A DNA stretch of 55,658 bases. It comes from a virus. This document shows, piece by piece, positions 1 through 7,141 of the stretch. The translations under genes were made by a program, and so were the position numbers. A model generated the notes under the pieces. The model did no database searches, had not been told where the DNA came from, and worked only from the letters and a program-made list of their open reading frames with translations. The stretch covers positions 1-55,658 of IMG/VR virus record IMGVR_UViG_3300025687_000056; one strand, written 5' to 3'. How positions within the stretch are numbered: position 1 is the first letter of the stretch; each line of letters opens with the position of its first letter.

Positions 1-103
1 CAAAAGACAGTGCTGTCACTTCATAGCCCTCGGCAAGTAGATGAAGCAACAATGTGGAGCTGTCCATACCTCCACTTAGTGACAATACTGCTTGTTTATT
101 CAT
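1..103 (-). CDS. queC: 7-cyano-7-deazaguanine synthase QueC, N-terminal part (cut by window edge)
   Basis: Only the first 34 codons lie in the window. Starting from the ATG at 103-101, the translation contains LSLSGGMDSSTLL, the SGGxDS PP-loop (ATP pyrophosphatase) signature at the N-terminus of QueC, followed by a predicted helix rich in Leu. QueC converts 7-carboxy-7-deazaguanine plus ammonia and ATP to preQ0. Other PP-loop enzymes (TilS, asparagine synthases) share the motif, but the very N-terminal position and the GGMDSSTLL form fit QueC best. The start overlaps the end of the preceding small gene by 8 nt, indicating translational coupling. A TGT-like gene lies just upstream in the same transcript, which suggests a role in 7-deazaguanine modification of DNA. 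Confidence 0.75.
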   Translation of the reverse strand, partial: MNKQAVLSLSGGMDSSTLLLHLLAEGYEVTALSF

Positions 104-236
104 TGTTTTTTTTATTTGCTAATTTAACTAATTCTTGATAGTCTTCCAAGCTAAGGAAGGCACAATTTTTAAGGATTTCGTCTAAAACTTCTTTAAACAT
201 TTTTTCCCATGCTGGATTTGTATCTGTGTTGTTCAT
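96..236 (-). CDS. small acidic hypothetical protein, 46 aa
   Basis: The start is taken at the ATG at 236-234 because it overlaps the TGA of the upstream gene as ATGA, the coupling seen at several other junctions here. A longer version beginning at 281 would run 45 nt into that gene. The product is a small, mostly helical, charged protein without transmembrane segments or known motifs. It lies between a DNA-glycosylase-like gene and queC, overlapping both. I do not recognise a family. Confidence 0.55.
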   Translation of the reverse strand: MNNTDTNPAWEKMFKEVLDEILKNCAFLSLEDYQELVKLANKKNNE

Positions 237-715
237 TTTAAGTAAATTTTTTCTTTTGTTCCTGCTGTTTGGTCGTACCATTGTTTCTTATCCATATCAT
301 ACCACCTGTAAGGTAATTTAGGATTTTCATTCCAACCATGAGCACCATAATAATCAGCGTCTTTTCTTAATAGATTTGCTCTATGTGACCTATGAAAATC
401 TTCATTTCCAAACCAAAAAGGCATAGTAATTTCTTCATTGATTTCTTCTTTTTTCATAGTATTATTTTTGCCTCTTTCAACCCAAACGTCTATAGACACA
501 TTTAAATAATGTTTTAACGCAGGTATATTATCTCGAAACATCTTGCTTATAGGATGGTTTACTCTACCTTTAGAGTATGGTTTCCCAGTTAATGTTGGTC
601 TGCCTTCTAATCCTGCTATAAGTTGATAAGTTTCAACTCTTTGTTTACCTAAACGTTTATTGTCTAGGGATTCAAGTGACTTTTTAAAGTCTGGATATGG
701 GAGAAATACTTGCAT
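233..715 (-). CDS. pyrimidine dimer DNA glycosylase-like protein (Pyr_excise type)
   Basis: The 160-residue product begins MQVFLPYPDFKKSLESLDNK and continues RLGKQRVE, the N-terminal signature of the T4 endonuclease V / pyrimidine-dimer glycosylase superfamily as it occurs in many phages and bacteria. The later segment FHRSHRANLLRKDADYYGAHG is also typical of this group. T4 endonuclease V cleaves the glycosidic bond of UV-induced dimers and nicks the abasic site, but activity of the phage branch is not established and it may act on other lesions or modified bases. The start overlaps the stop of the upstream TGT-like gene (TAATG), and its own stop overlaps the next start (ATGA). It therefore forms one translationally coupled block with a base-modification gene and queC. 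Confidence 0.65.
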   Translation of the reverse strand: MQVFLPYPDFKKSLESLDNKRLGKQRVETYQLIAGLEGRPTLTGKPYSKGRVNHPISKMFRDNIPALKHYLNVSIDVWVERGKNNTMKKEEINEEITMPFWFGNEDFHRSHRANLLRKDADYYGAHGWNENPKLPYRWYDMDKKQWYDQTAGTKEKIYLK

Positions 716-1497
716 TATTTAAGTAATTTTCTAAAGTGTTTAATGTTCCAATCTAATAATTCAAAATCCATATCTTCAGCAGCCATATAAAAATGATCAT
801 TCATATTGGCTTTTGGTTTTTCAGTTAAACCATTTGTTGTATAAGGTAAACCATCAATAGTAGCCATAATAGGATTTGATGTATCAATTGATTCAATAAA
901 TGACATATCTTTGTACCAACTAAACTCTTGTGGTACTTGACAACCTAGTAAATGTACTCTATCTACATGACTAATAATTTTAGAATTATATAAACGAGTC
1001 ACTACTTCAATTCGGCCTAATGCTTTAGCTAAATTTTTATTAGGATGTGATGAGTACTCTAAATAATAGCTACCACCATATGAAAAAGCAATCTTTTTAT
1101 ATCCTAAATCTTTATATGTTTGATAACATGTAATTGCTTCTCTAATTGTTTTTGCTTGTACAACTGCTACTTTAGTTACTTCATCAGGTAAATTAATTTG
1201 AGCCCATTTTCTAGCATTGACTATAGAAGCATTTGCTTCTTCCCAAACATCAGGAATAATAAATTCATTAGGGCGAAGCTTTTCAACCCAATAAAGCAAG
1301 CCTGAATCATTATATGCTGTTCCTAATTCATGAAGTGAGTTATCTAAAATAATATAACGTCCCTGTTGTTTTGCCTTCATAAAATAATCAGCATAATCAG
1401 AGTCTGATTCTAATAAATGAACTAACGCATAATCATAGTCATTAAATTTTTGACTATCTTCTAACAGGAATAAAGGAACTTCATGTGATATTTTCAT
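715..1497 (-). CDS. tRNA-guanine transglycosylase-like protein, candidate DpdA-type DNA base exchanger
   Basis: The 260-residue product has the order of active-site segments of the TGT superfamily. These are ILDNS with D52, FIIPDVW with D83 followed by an Asn/Ala-rich helix ending RKWA, VVQ with Q114, a Gly-Gly pair at 141-142, then HLLG at 182-185 and SIDTSNP with D205. These positions correspond in order to the substrate-binding and catalytic Asp, Asp, Gln, Gly and nucleophilic Asp of bacterial TGT. The C-terminal zinc site (CxCxxC...H) of tRNA enzymes is absent. Phage DpdA proteins are TGT-like enzymes that exchange guanine in DNA for a 7-deazaguanine such as preQ0. Co-transcription with queC supports this role, while an RNA substrate cannot be excluded. 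It is shorter than most TGT and DpdA proteins. Confidence 0.65.
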   Translation of the reverse strand: MKISHEVPLFLLEDSQKFNDYDYALVHLLESDSDYADYFMKAKQQGRYIILDNSLHELGTAYNDSGLLYWVEKLRPNEFIIPDVWEEANASIVNARKWAQINLPDEVTKVAVVQAKTIREAITCYQTYKDLGYKKIAFSYGGSYYLEYSSHPNKNLAKALGRIEVVTRLYNSKIISHVDRVHLLGCQVPQEFSWYKDMSFIESIDTSNPIMATIDGLPYTTNGLTEKPKANMNDHFYMAAEDMDFELLDWNIKHFRKLLK

Positions 1498-1982
1498 ACA
1501 ATAATTTTTTTAGGGCGGCCACGTCTTTTAGGAGCGACTCTTCTAACAGTATATTTTTTACAAGCATGATTATAATAAGATAATATTGATTTGCCAAACA
1601 TTTTTATTTCATCTTCTACATCTTGTTTATCAACTTCAAAATAATCATAAATAGCATCAATAAAATTATCAAGACGCTCATTATCATCTACTTCAAAATC
1701 ATGCATTAGTCTCTCATATTTAGCTAAAAGTAAACCACCACGTTTTGCTCTATAGAATGGTTCAAGATCTAATTGGTCTAGATCATGTTTTTCCCAAAGT
1801 GCTTCTTGAGCCATCCAAAAATAAGGTGATGGTTCAAAATCACCATTTTGAATTCTTTTTTCAATATGGATTGATTTAGGTAAAGTAGATGGAACTTGAT
1901 ATGTTCTCCACCAACGAAATTGACTGTATTTAAGAGGTTTAAGTTTTTTAAGTTTTTTAGTAACTGTTTCTCTTGAATGCAT
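1494..1982 (-). CDS. hypothetical protein with C-terminal AT-hook-like tail
   Basis: This is a 162-residue product without a recognised domain. The N-terminus is basic (KKLKKLKPLK), the middle is acidic and helical, and the C-terminus ends in APKRRGRPKKIIV, an AT-hook-like RGRP motif that would bind the minor groove of AT-rich DNA. A similar KRGRPSNK tail, at the N-terminus, occurs in the RecA/RadA-like ATPase at 3007-3819. The stop overlaps the start of the TGT-like gene as ATGA, so the two are translationally coupled. A DNA-binding partner of the modification enzyme is possible but is inference only. Confidence 0.6.
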   Translation of the reverse strand: MHSRETVTKKLKKLKPLKYSQFRWWRTYQVPSTLPKSIHIEKRIQNGDFEPSPYFWMAQEALWEKHDLDQLDLEPFYRAKRGGLLLAKYERLMHDFEVDDNERLDNFIDAIYDYFEVDKQDVEDEIKMFGKSILSYYNHACKKYTVRRVAPKRRGRPKKIIV

Positions 1983-1992
1983 TACTTATAAT

Positions 1993-2235
1993 TTAAAAAA
2001 CATCTTTAGGAATTCCAAGCTCACGTCGAGCTTCTTCCTGTGCTTCAAACTCATTAACTTGTGACTCAAAGTCATCTGCTACTTCTTCAACAGTAGCAAA
2101 ATCATACTCTCCATCCATGTTCAACATGAACTCAACCCAATCTTCAGCTTCACTTCTAGATTCGAACTCGGCGGACATATCGAAAACTGCGTTCTCGTTG
2201 TCATCAATCTGGTATCCTACAAATGCTTTAAACAT
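1993..2235 (-). CDS. small acidic hypothetical protein, 80 aa
   Basis: The product is strongly acidic, with many Glu and Asp residues, and begins MFKAFVGYQIDDNEN. There are no transmembrane segments and only a few basic residues. The ATG is preceded by AAAAGTTATG, the leader seen at other starts in this part of the genome, which supports the start. No family is recognised. Small acidic phage proteins sometimes mimic DNA or inhibit host enzymes, but nothing in the sequence shows that here. Confidence 0.6.
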   Translation of the reverse strand: MFKAFVGYQIDDNENAVFDMSAEFESRSEAEDWVEFMLNMDGEYDFATVEEVADDFESQVNEFEAQEEARRELGIPKDVF

Positions 2236-2246
2236 AACTTTTATTA

Positions 2247-2414
2247 TTAATATGTAAAACCTATTTTATTTATTTCTTTTTTTAATTTATTTACAGACTC
2301 AATCTTATTCCAAGCTTCTTGAGTTGCTTCTTCAATTGATTTACCTTGAGCCATCCAAAAATTGAACGTGGCGTTAAATAATACTTTTTGTGTTGATGTT
2401 AATTCTTTACTCAT
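2247..2414 (-). CDS. small hypothetical protein, 55 aa
   Basis: The start is placed at the ATG at 2414-2412, preceded by AAAGGTTATG, and not at the longer in-frame start at 2465. The longer form would read through the promoter at 2431-2462. The product is helical and Lys-rich and contains FWMAQGKSIEEATQEAW. The short string FWMAQ also occurs in the product of 1494-1982 (SPYFWMAQEALW), perhaps by chance. The function is unknown. It is the first gene of the transcript that continues down to queC. Confidence 0.6.
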   Translation of the reverse strand: MSKELTSTQKVLFNATFNFWMAQGKSIEEATQEAWNKIESVNKLKKEINKIGFTY

Positions 2415-2430
2415 AACCTTTATTATGATA

Positions 2431-2462
2431 TAAATATAACATCTTGATTTGGATGAGCCAAA
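2431..2462 (-). promoter_or_regulatory. Bacteroidetes-type promoter (TTTGG-N19-TATATT)
   Basis: On the minus strand TTTGG (2462-2458) is followed after exactly 19 nt by TATATTTA (2438-2431). This resembles the Bacteroidetes -33 TTTG and -7 TAnnTTTG boxes. It lies just before the 55-aa gene and would drive the transcript down to queC. The region from TTTGG to the start codon is nearly identical to the promoter at 3851-3882. Confidence 0.7.
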
Positions 2463-2468
2463 CAAGGA

Positions 2469-2530
2469 GGTGAATTACTTCACCCCTGTTTGCCTTCGTA
2501 GCTCCAGTCCATTTTGAGGTTGGACAACCT
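2469..2530 (-). terminator. two short inverted repeats, weak terminator candidate
   Basis: Two hairpins lie between the lipoprotein gene and the next promoter: AGGTT/AACCT around GGAC (2517-2530) and GGTGAA/TTCACC around TTAC (2469-2484). Neither has a T-run on the transcribed side, so intrinsic termination is doubtful. They could instead protect an mRNA end. Confidence 0.25.
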
Positions 2531-2536
2531 TAATTT

Positions 2537-2989
2537 TTATTTTTCTTCTACTTTTGCATATATTAAAGTAGTATTAAGAGTAGATAATTCTTTTTCTAAT
2601 GAATCAATAACACTTTTACCACTATTTATTATGTATAATAAGTCCTTATATTTTCTTGAGTTGAATATAGAATCTTGATTTTTTAAAAATGGGTTTAAAG
2701 ATACTGCTTCTATTGTACCCATTCCATTATAAAATCCTGGATATTTTTTTAGGAATTTTATACCATCTTCTGTTAGGGCACCAAGTTTTATTAAACTATC
2801 AGTCCAAGCAGCTCCTTGTTTTAATGAAGTATAAATCATAGAACTCCTAATTGAATCTGCCTCAGCGACCTCTTGTTTAACTAATTCTATTTGAGATTTT
2901 TTTTCATTAATTTTAGTCTGTATTTTTTCAACCTTAGATTGACAAGAAAATAAACTAATAACTCCTAATACTAATGTTAATTTCTTCAT
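2537..2989 (-). CDS. putative phage-encoded lipoprotein with coiled coil
   Basis: The 150-residue product starts MKKLTLVLGVISLFSCQS: a short basic end, a hydrophobic core and a Cys at residue 16 in an LFSC lipobox-like context. This fits signal peptidase II processing and lipidation, although Phe at -2 is unusual. Residues of about 17-50 form a charged predicted coiled coil (KVEKIQTKINEKKSQIEL), and the rest has no recognised domain. The start has the AAAAGTTATG leader. Phage lipoproteins act in superinfection exclusion or, as Rz1-type spanins, in outer-membrane lysis. This one is too long for a typical Rz1, so exclusion or envelope modification is the more natural guess. Confidence 0.65.
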   Translation of the reverse strand: MKKLTLVLGVISLFSCQSKVEKIQTKINEKKSQIELVKQEVAEADSIRSSMIYTSLKQGAAWTDSLIKLGALTEDGIKFLKKYPGFYNGMGTIEAVSLNPFLKNQDSIFNSRKYKDLLYIINSGKSVIDSLEKELSTLNTTLIYAKVEEK

Positions 2990-3006
2990 AACTTTTATTT
3001 ATATTA

Positions 3007-3819
3007 TTAAGCTGAAATAGTGGTTCCGTAACGGATCACACTATTTGACAATTCAAAGTACATTTTATTATCAACCAAACCATTACGGTTCTTAGTAAAG
3101 TTGATAAAAGTGGCTCCACCATCACGCTCTGATTCGCGGCGCATCTCACCCATGGCGTCAACCAAGTGCTTCAATTTGTTAGAACCTGCAAATACACCAG
3201 CTTTAGTAACTTGTTGAATCAACATAAATGATGTGAATTTTTCTGACTTGTTCTCACCTTTGTTATTTTTAACACAAATATCAACCAACCAGCTCTCAGC
3301 CATTTTACGATCCCAATTATTGTCGTCACGAACACCATCAATAATTTCAGCGGCACTGTCAACCAAAACCAAATCATAACCACGGTCTAAAACCTGCTCA
3401 ATTACGTCTTTAGTGTTGTACTCAAGAAAATCTTGCATAAACAATGTTTCAATATTTCCAAATTGTGGAAAACGTTGTGTGTATTTGAACATTTGTTTTT
3501 TACCCATCTCACCTGAGATGAACAAACATTTGTTACCTTTGTTTTGGGCAGCTGAAAGAACATCCAACAAAACAGTTGTTTTACCAACACCTGGATCTCC
3601 AATCATCATAATATTAGTTGCGGCTGGAATACCACCTTCATGTGAAATCAATTTATCAACAGCCAAACCTGTTTTCATAGTGGCCATCATTTTAGGATCA
3701 ATATTCAAATTGTCCAATTTTGTAACTTTAGAAAAATCAATCAGTGATGGAACGAAAGTTGCGTTTTGAACGTTTTTGTTACTTGGACGACCTCTTTTTA
3801 CTACTTTAATGTTTTTCAT
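3007..3819 (-). CDS. RecA-superfamily ATPase (RadA/Sms-like)
   Basis: The 270-residue product has an AT-hook-like N-terminus (VVKRGRPSNK), a Walker A motif GDPGVGKT at about 74-81 and a Walker B strand YDLVLVDSAAEIIDG at about 129-143. The layout (IPAATNIMMIGDPGVGKT followed by CLFISGEMGKKQ) resembles the RadA/DnaB branch of RecA-fold ATPases, with its glutamate after strand 2. It lacks the zinc finger and Lon-like domain of bacterial RadA. UvsX is a separate gene at 9586-10674, so this is a second RecA-fold protein, possibly a recombination mediator or branch-migration factor. The start is supported by the AAAGGTTATG leader and by the promoter immediately upstream. Confidence 0.7.
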   Translation of the reverse strand: MKNIKVVKRGRPSNKNVQNATFVPSLIDFSKVTKLDNLNIDPKMMATMKTGLAVDKLISHEGGIPAATNIMMIGDPGVGKTTVLLDVLSAAQNKGNKCLFISGEMGKKQMFKYTQRFPQFGNIETLFMQDFLEYNTKDVIEQVLDRGYDLVLVDSAAEIIDGVRDDNNWDRKMAESWLVDICVKNNKGENKSEKFTSFMLIQQVTKAGVFAGSNKLKHLVDAMGEMRRESERDGGATFINFTKNRNGLVDNKMYFELSNSVIRYGTTISA

Positions 3820-3850
3820 AACCTTTATTTCTTGTTTCTTTATTATGATA

Positions 3851-3882
3851 TAAATATAGCATCACTATTTGAATGAGCCAAA
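3851..3882 (-). promoter_or_regulatory. Bacteroidetes-type promoter (TTTGG-N19-TATATT)
   Basis: TTTGG (3882-3878) lies 19 nt from TATATTTA (3858-3851) on the minus strand. The block GTTTGGCTCATNCAAAT and the following TATATTTATATCATAATAAAG are shared almost base for base with the promoter at 2431-2462. It drives the RadA-like ATPase and the lipoprotein. A 5-bp hairpin (TCTCT/AGAGA, 3896-3908) separates it from the gene upstream. Confidence 0.7.
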
Positions 3883-3910
3883 CCAGGAGTAACCCTCTCT
3901 AAAAGAGATT

Positions 3911-5257
3911 TTAAAATATAGTTATGGTGTCATCATCATCCTCTTTTTTCTTAGTAAAATAATCTGATATTAAGGATTTTAATTTTGATATTTCTTCTTT
4001 TACTTTATGAGGATAATATATAGTATTATCTATATTTTTAAAGATTTTATTAGCTTCATTTAATTTTTGGGCAGTGTCATCATCTAAATTGGCTACTTTA
4101 GCTTCTTTTTCATCTATAACACCATCATTATTAGTATCAGCTTGTTCAAATACTTGTTTAAGTTCTTCTTCTTCAACTACACCATCACCATCTAAATCTA
4201 AATTAAATTCTTCACCTTCTAAAATTTCATCTATAGCTTCATCTGGTAGAGGATTAATCGGGTCAGGTTCTTCATAGTACAATTTTCCTGTTTTAGGATC
4301 TACAAACACAGGAATTGGTTTTTCTTCTTCTTCCCATTTTTGAAGATCTACTAAACTTGCCTCTTCTAACTCTTCATCATTTTTAAAATTATGTTCTATA
4401 TCTGAATCTTCAGGTTTATCCTGAGGGTCAGGATATAAAACATCATCTTTTTTCTTTAGTTGGGCGAAAGCAAAGTTTGCAGCAACTACTAAAGATATTG
4501 CTAAAGGATCAAACACAAATATAATAACTAATAAGAACCAGTTAATAATTCGGTCCATTTCAACACCTGTTAAGTTTGCTAAGTATTTTAGTGGTCCTAA
4601 TTCGGCTGCTACTTCTGAATTATTTTGTGTTTTAACAATTTGGGTTTCTAAACTGATTATCGAGTCATTGTACGTTTGAATTTTTGTAGTAAGTTGTTCG
4701 TCTTTTTCGATAGCCACCTCCAGCTGTTTTTCATAAGCTTTTCGGTTTGCTCCGGAAGAATAACTAATGACATTGCCATTATTATCCACATAAGACTGAG
4801 TATTGCTTCCCAATGCATTTCTTAATGTTGTTATGTTTTGTGTTAAAGATGTTTTTTCTACCTCATATTGTCCTTTAATTTTTTCAAAGGATGTCTTTTT
4901 GGTTTCTAAAAGTTTGATTTGGTTTTCTACTATACCTGCTTTGTTAGCTGTAGCTTGATAAGCAGCAGATAAAAAACCATAAATACCAGCTGAGGTGATT
5001 AAAATAAGAATAAATGTTGCTACTGTTAAATAGGTTCTTAATATTTTATTTATTTTTTCCCAATATTGATATAATAAAGAAGCTATTACTAGTTTGGCAA
5101 ATTCTAAAGAAGAAGCCATAATAATTACGGCGAAACTGGCCCCAGCAAATAATAAGCTAAGACCAGTTACACTATAAAAAGCCGCGGATGCACTTACAGA
5201 TAATGCGGAGAGTGCGATAATTAGCGGGAAAATTCTTTCTCTTATACTATTCCACAT
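3911..5257 (-). CDS. multi-spanning membrane protein with coiled coil and EF-hand pair
   Basis: The 448-residue product has three hydrophobic segments near residues 8-28, 33-63 and 77-100, and a fourth at 237-265. A long predicted coiled coil lies between them (about 105-215), which would put the coiled coil in one compartment. The acidic C-terminal region carries two canonical 12-residue EF-hand loops: D354-x-D356-x-D358-G...E365 and D374-x-N376-x-D378-G...E385. These predict calcium binding. The last residues are again acidic (KKKEDDDDTITIF). The function is unknown; a role in holding replication or assembly at the inner membrane, or in membrane sensing, is speculation. The start is 12 nt from the end of the reductase gene, and GATAAATAT lies just before it. 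Confidence 0.7.
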   Translation of the reverse strand: MWNSIRERIFPLIIALSALSVSASAAFYSVTGLSLLFAGASFAVIIMASSLEFAKLVIASLLYQYWEKINKILRTYLTVATFILILITSAGIYGFLSAAYQATANKAGIVENQIKLLETKKTSFEKIKGQYEVEKTSLTQNITTLRNALGSNTQSYVDNNGNVISYSSGANRKAYEKQLEVAIEKDEQLTTKIQTYNDSIISLETQIVKTQNNSEVAAELGPLKYLANLTGVEMDRIINWFLLVIIFVFDPLAISLVVAANFAFAQLKKKDDVLYPDPQDKPEDSDIEHNFKNDEELEEASLVDLQKWEEEEKPIPVFVDPKTGKLYYEEPDPINPLPDEAIDEILEGEEFNLDLDGDGVVEEEELKQVFEQADTNNDGVIDEKEAKVANLDDDTAQKLNEANKIFKNIDNTIYYPHKVKEEISKLKSLISDYFTKKKEDDDDTITIF

Positions 5258-5269
5258 ATCTGATAAATA

Positions 5270-7126
5270 TTAAACTATTTCACAAGCTCCACCTGCACAA
5301 GCTGCTTGATCCATTAATGCTGTGTTATCAACCATCTCAATGACTTTTGATAAATCTACAGCGTGTAATGATTCTACTGCTGCCTCAAACTCTTCCTTTG
5401 TAATTGTTTCAAAAGGAGCTTGTTTGTAAGTGCCTAAATCTTCCGGTAAGAAAGATAAAGCTGTAAAATATTCTTTATTTTCATACAACCACTCACCTAC
5501 TGTATCCCATTCATCTTGTTTAATAGTTACTGTAGCTGATACATTATGCATATTAGAACCTCTTCTATGACCTGGTTTAATCCAATTTTTATTAATTGTT
5601 TTAATACGTTCTAATAAGTCCATAGCTGATTCTTTACGTGTGATTGCATTTTCAGGAGCACGTTGTGGTACTGATACTACTGATTGGATTTCAGGTTTGA
5701 AGAAATCATCTTCTAACATTTCAGGATGGTAAACGGCAAGATATTGATACAATGCTTCATTTTTACCTAAACGAATACGACGCATGTAATAATCATCATG
5801 CCAAGCATGAATACCTGAACTTGTACCTAATACTAATGAAGTGGTACCTGATGGTTTAACTGTAGTAACACGAGCTGCTTTATTAATACCTAAAATTTCA
5901 GCTACACGGGCGTTTTCTTCAACTGCTGCTTTAGCCGCTTCTTTCATATTGAAGTTAAAAATAGCTCCTGAAGCGATACCTGTCATTCCAATACCTAACA
6001 ATGCTTCTTTTTCAGTTGTTTTTCTCCAAATATCTCTTAAATAATGGAAGTCAGTATATGAGGCTTGTAATGTGCCAATAAAAGCTGCTGCTTTAGCTCT
6101 TGCATTATATTCTTCTTGTGAGTCAATATCTGAGGCATTGATTTCACATAAGTTACAAAATTGGTTTGGTTTCAAATTAATTTCAGCACATGGATTAGTA
6201 CCCGCGTCTTTATCATTTGTAAATAAGAATCCTGGTTCTCCGCTATTAGATGCCTCAATTTTCTTCCACAAATCCAAAAATGTTTCTTTATCAATTTTAC
6301 TACGTAACAACACAGCTGAGTTATTTGATCTTCCTCGTTGAGGATTATTTTCCCACCAGTTCCCAAATTTACAAGTTAACATATCCTGGTCATCTAAATT
6401 AAATAATGAGATCAAAGCAGCTCTACGAATACCTCCAGACAATACAGCGTCAGCTAAGTGACAAATAATATCATGGGCTTCCAAAGTTGTTAATTTTTCA
6501 CCATCTTGTTTACGGTCCAAAATAGCTTGTACATGTACTAAAGCAATTTTCAATGGCTCAGGACCCGGTGCTTTACCTCCAACAGTAATAAGTGAGGCAC
6601 CTTTTGGACGAATGTCTCTAAAATCAAATAATGGACCTGTTGAAGTATAACCAAAATAAGCTTTGGTCAACATACGAACAGCATCAGCCCAACCTTCAAT
6701 TGAATCACCTACTAGATAACGTTTCCACTTAAGTGGTTTTCTTACTTCAGGTAATTTTTCTACATGGTGAGTTTGGACTGAATATCCTACTCCACATCCT
6801 GAAAGTAGCAAAAACATAATTTCAGAAAAAGCTCTGTAATCATCAATAGGTAAATAGGAACAGTTAAAAATACGGGCATTGTTTATTTCGATAGGTTTGC
6901 CAGCAAATTGCATTGATCGCATAGATGGCAATACCTTTTTATCATAAACATACTTGTAAGCGGACTCGATTTCTTCAGCTAATTGAGGAAATCTTTCAAT
7001 GTGCATCTCTTTGTTTCGGGTAACTAACTCACTCCAAGTCTCACGTCTGTTTTTTTCAGGGACGTATTTTGCATACTTAAGGTGGGTAGTGATTTCCGAC
7101 AAAATTTGTGATTCTGTTGTTAACAT
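5270..7126 (-). CDS. nrdJ: adenosylcobalamin-dependent ribonucleoside-triphosphate reductase (class II)
   Basis: The 618-residue product matches monomeric class II ribonucleotide reductases. The first redox cysteine is C89 in FNCSYLP, followed by the LLLSGCGVGYSVQ segment. The radical-bearing cysteine and partner glutamate are C313 and E315 in TNPCAEINL, with C324 or C327 in the following CNLC as second redox cysteine. The C-terminal pair C610 and C615 (CAGGACEIV) shuttles electrons from thioredoxin. The enzyme makes dNTPs from NTPs with vitamin B12 coenzyme and needs neither oxygen nor a second subunit. It is shorter than the Lactobacillus enzyme (about 740 residues). It lies directly downstream of the helicase gene and supplies phage DNA synthesis. 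Confidence 0.9.
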   Translation of the reverse strand: MLTTESQILSEITTHLKYAKYVPEKNRRETWSELVTRNKEMHIERFPQLAEEIESAYKYVYDKKVLPSMRSMQFAGKPIEINNARIFNCSYLPIDDYRAFSEIMFLLLSGCGVGYSVQTHHVEKLPEVRKPLKWKRYLVGDSIEGWADAVRMLTKAYFGYTSTGPLFDFRDIRPKGASLITVGGKAPGPEPLKIALVHVQAILDRKQDGEKLTTLEAHDIICHLADAVLSGGIRRAALISLFNLDDQDMLTCKFGNWWENNPQRGRSNNSAVLLRSKIDKETFLDLWKKIEASNSGEPGFLFTNDKDAGTNPCAEINLKPNQFCNLCEINASDIDSQEEYNARAKAAAFIGTLQASYTDFHYLRDIWRKTTEKEALLGIGMTGIASGAIFNFNMKEAAKAAVEENARVAEILGINKAARVTTVKPSGTTSLVLGTSSGIHAWHDDYYMRRIRLGKNEALYQYLAVYHPEMLEDDFFKPEIQSVVSVPQRAPENAITRKESAMDLLERIKTINKNWIKPGHRRGSNMHNVSATVTIKQDEWDTVGEWLYENKEYFTALSFLPEDLGTYKQAPFETITKEEFEAAVESLHAVDLSKVIEMVDNTALMDQAACAGGACEIV

Positions 7127-7141
7127 TTTTTAATAATAAAT

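Noticed and set aside
2415-2465. N-terminal extension of the 55-aa gene to 2465
   Set aside because: The extension would be translated from the promoter itself; the ATG at 2414 has the local leader motif.
2463-2536. Small RNA or riboswitch between lipoprotein and promoter
   Set aside because: Two short hairpins only; no recognisable aptamer and no T-run. Kept as a weak terminator candidate.
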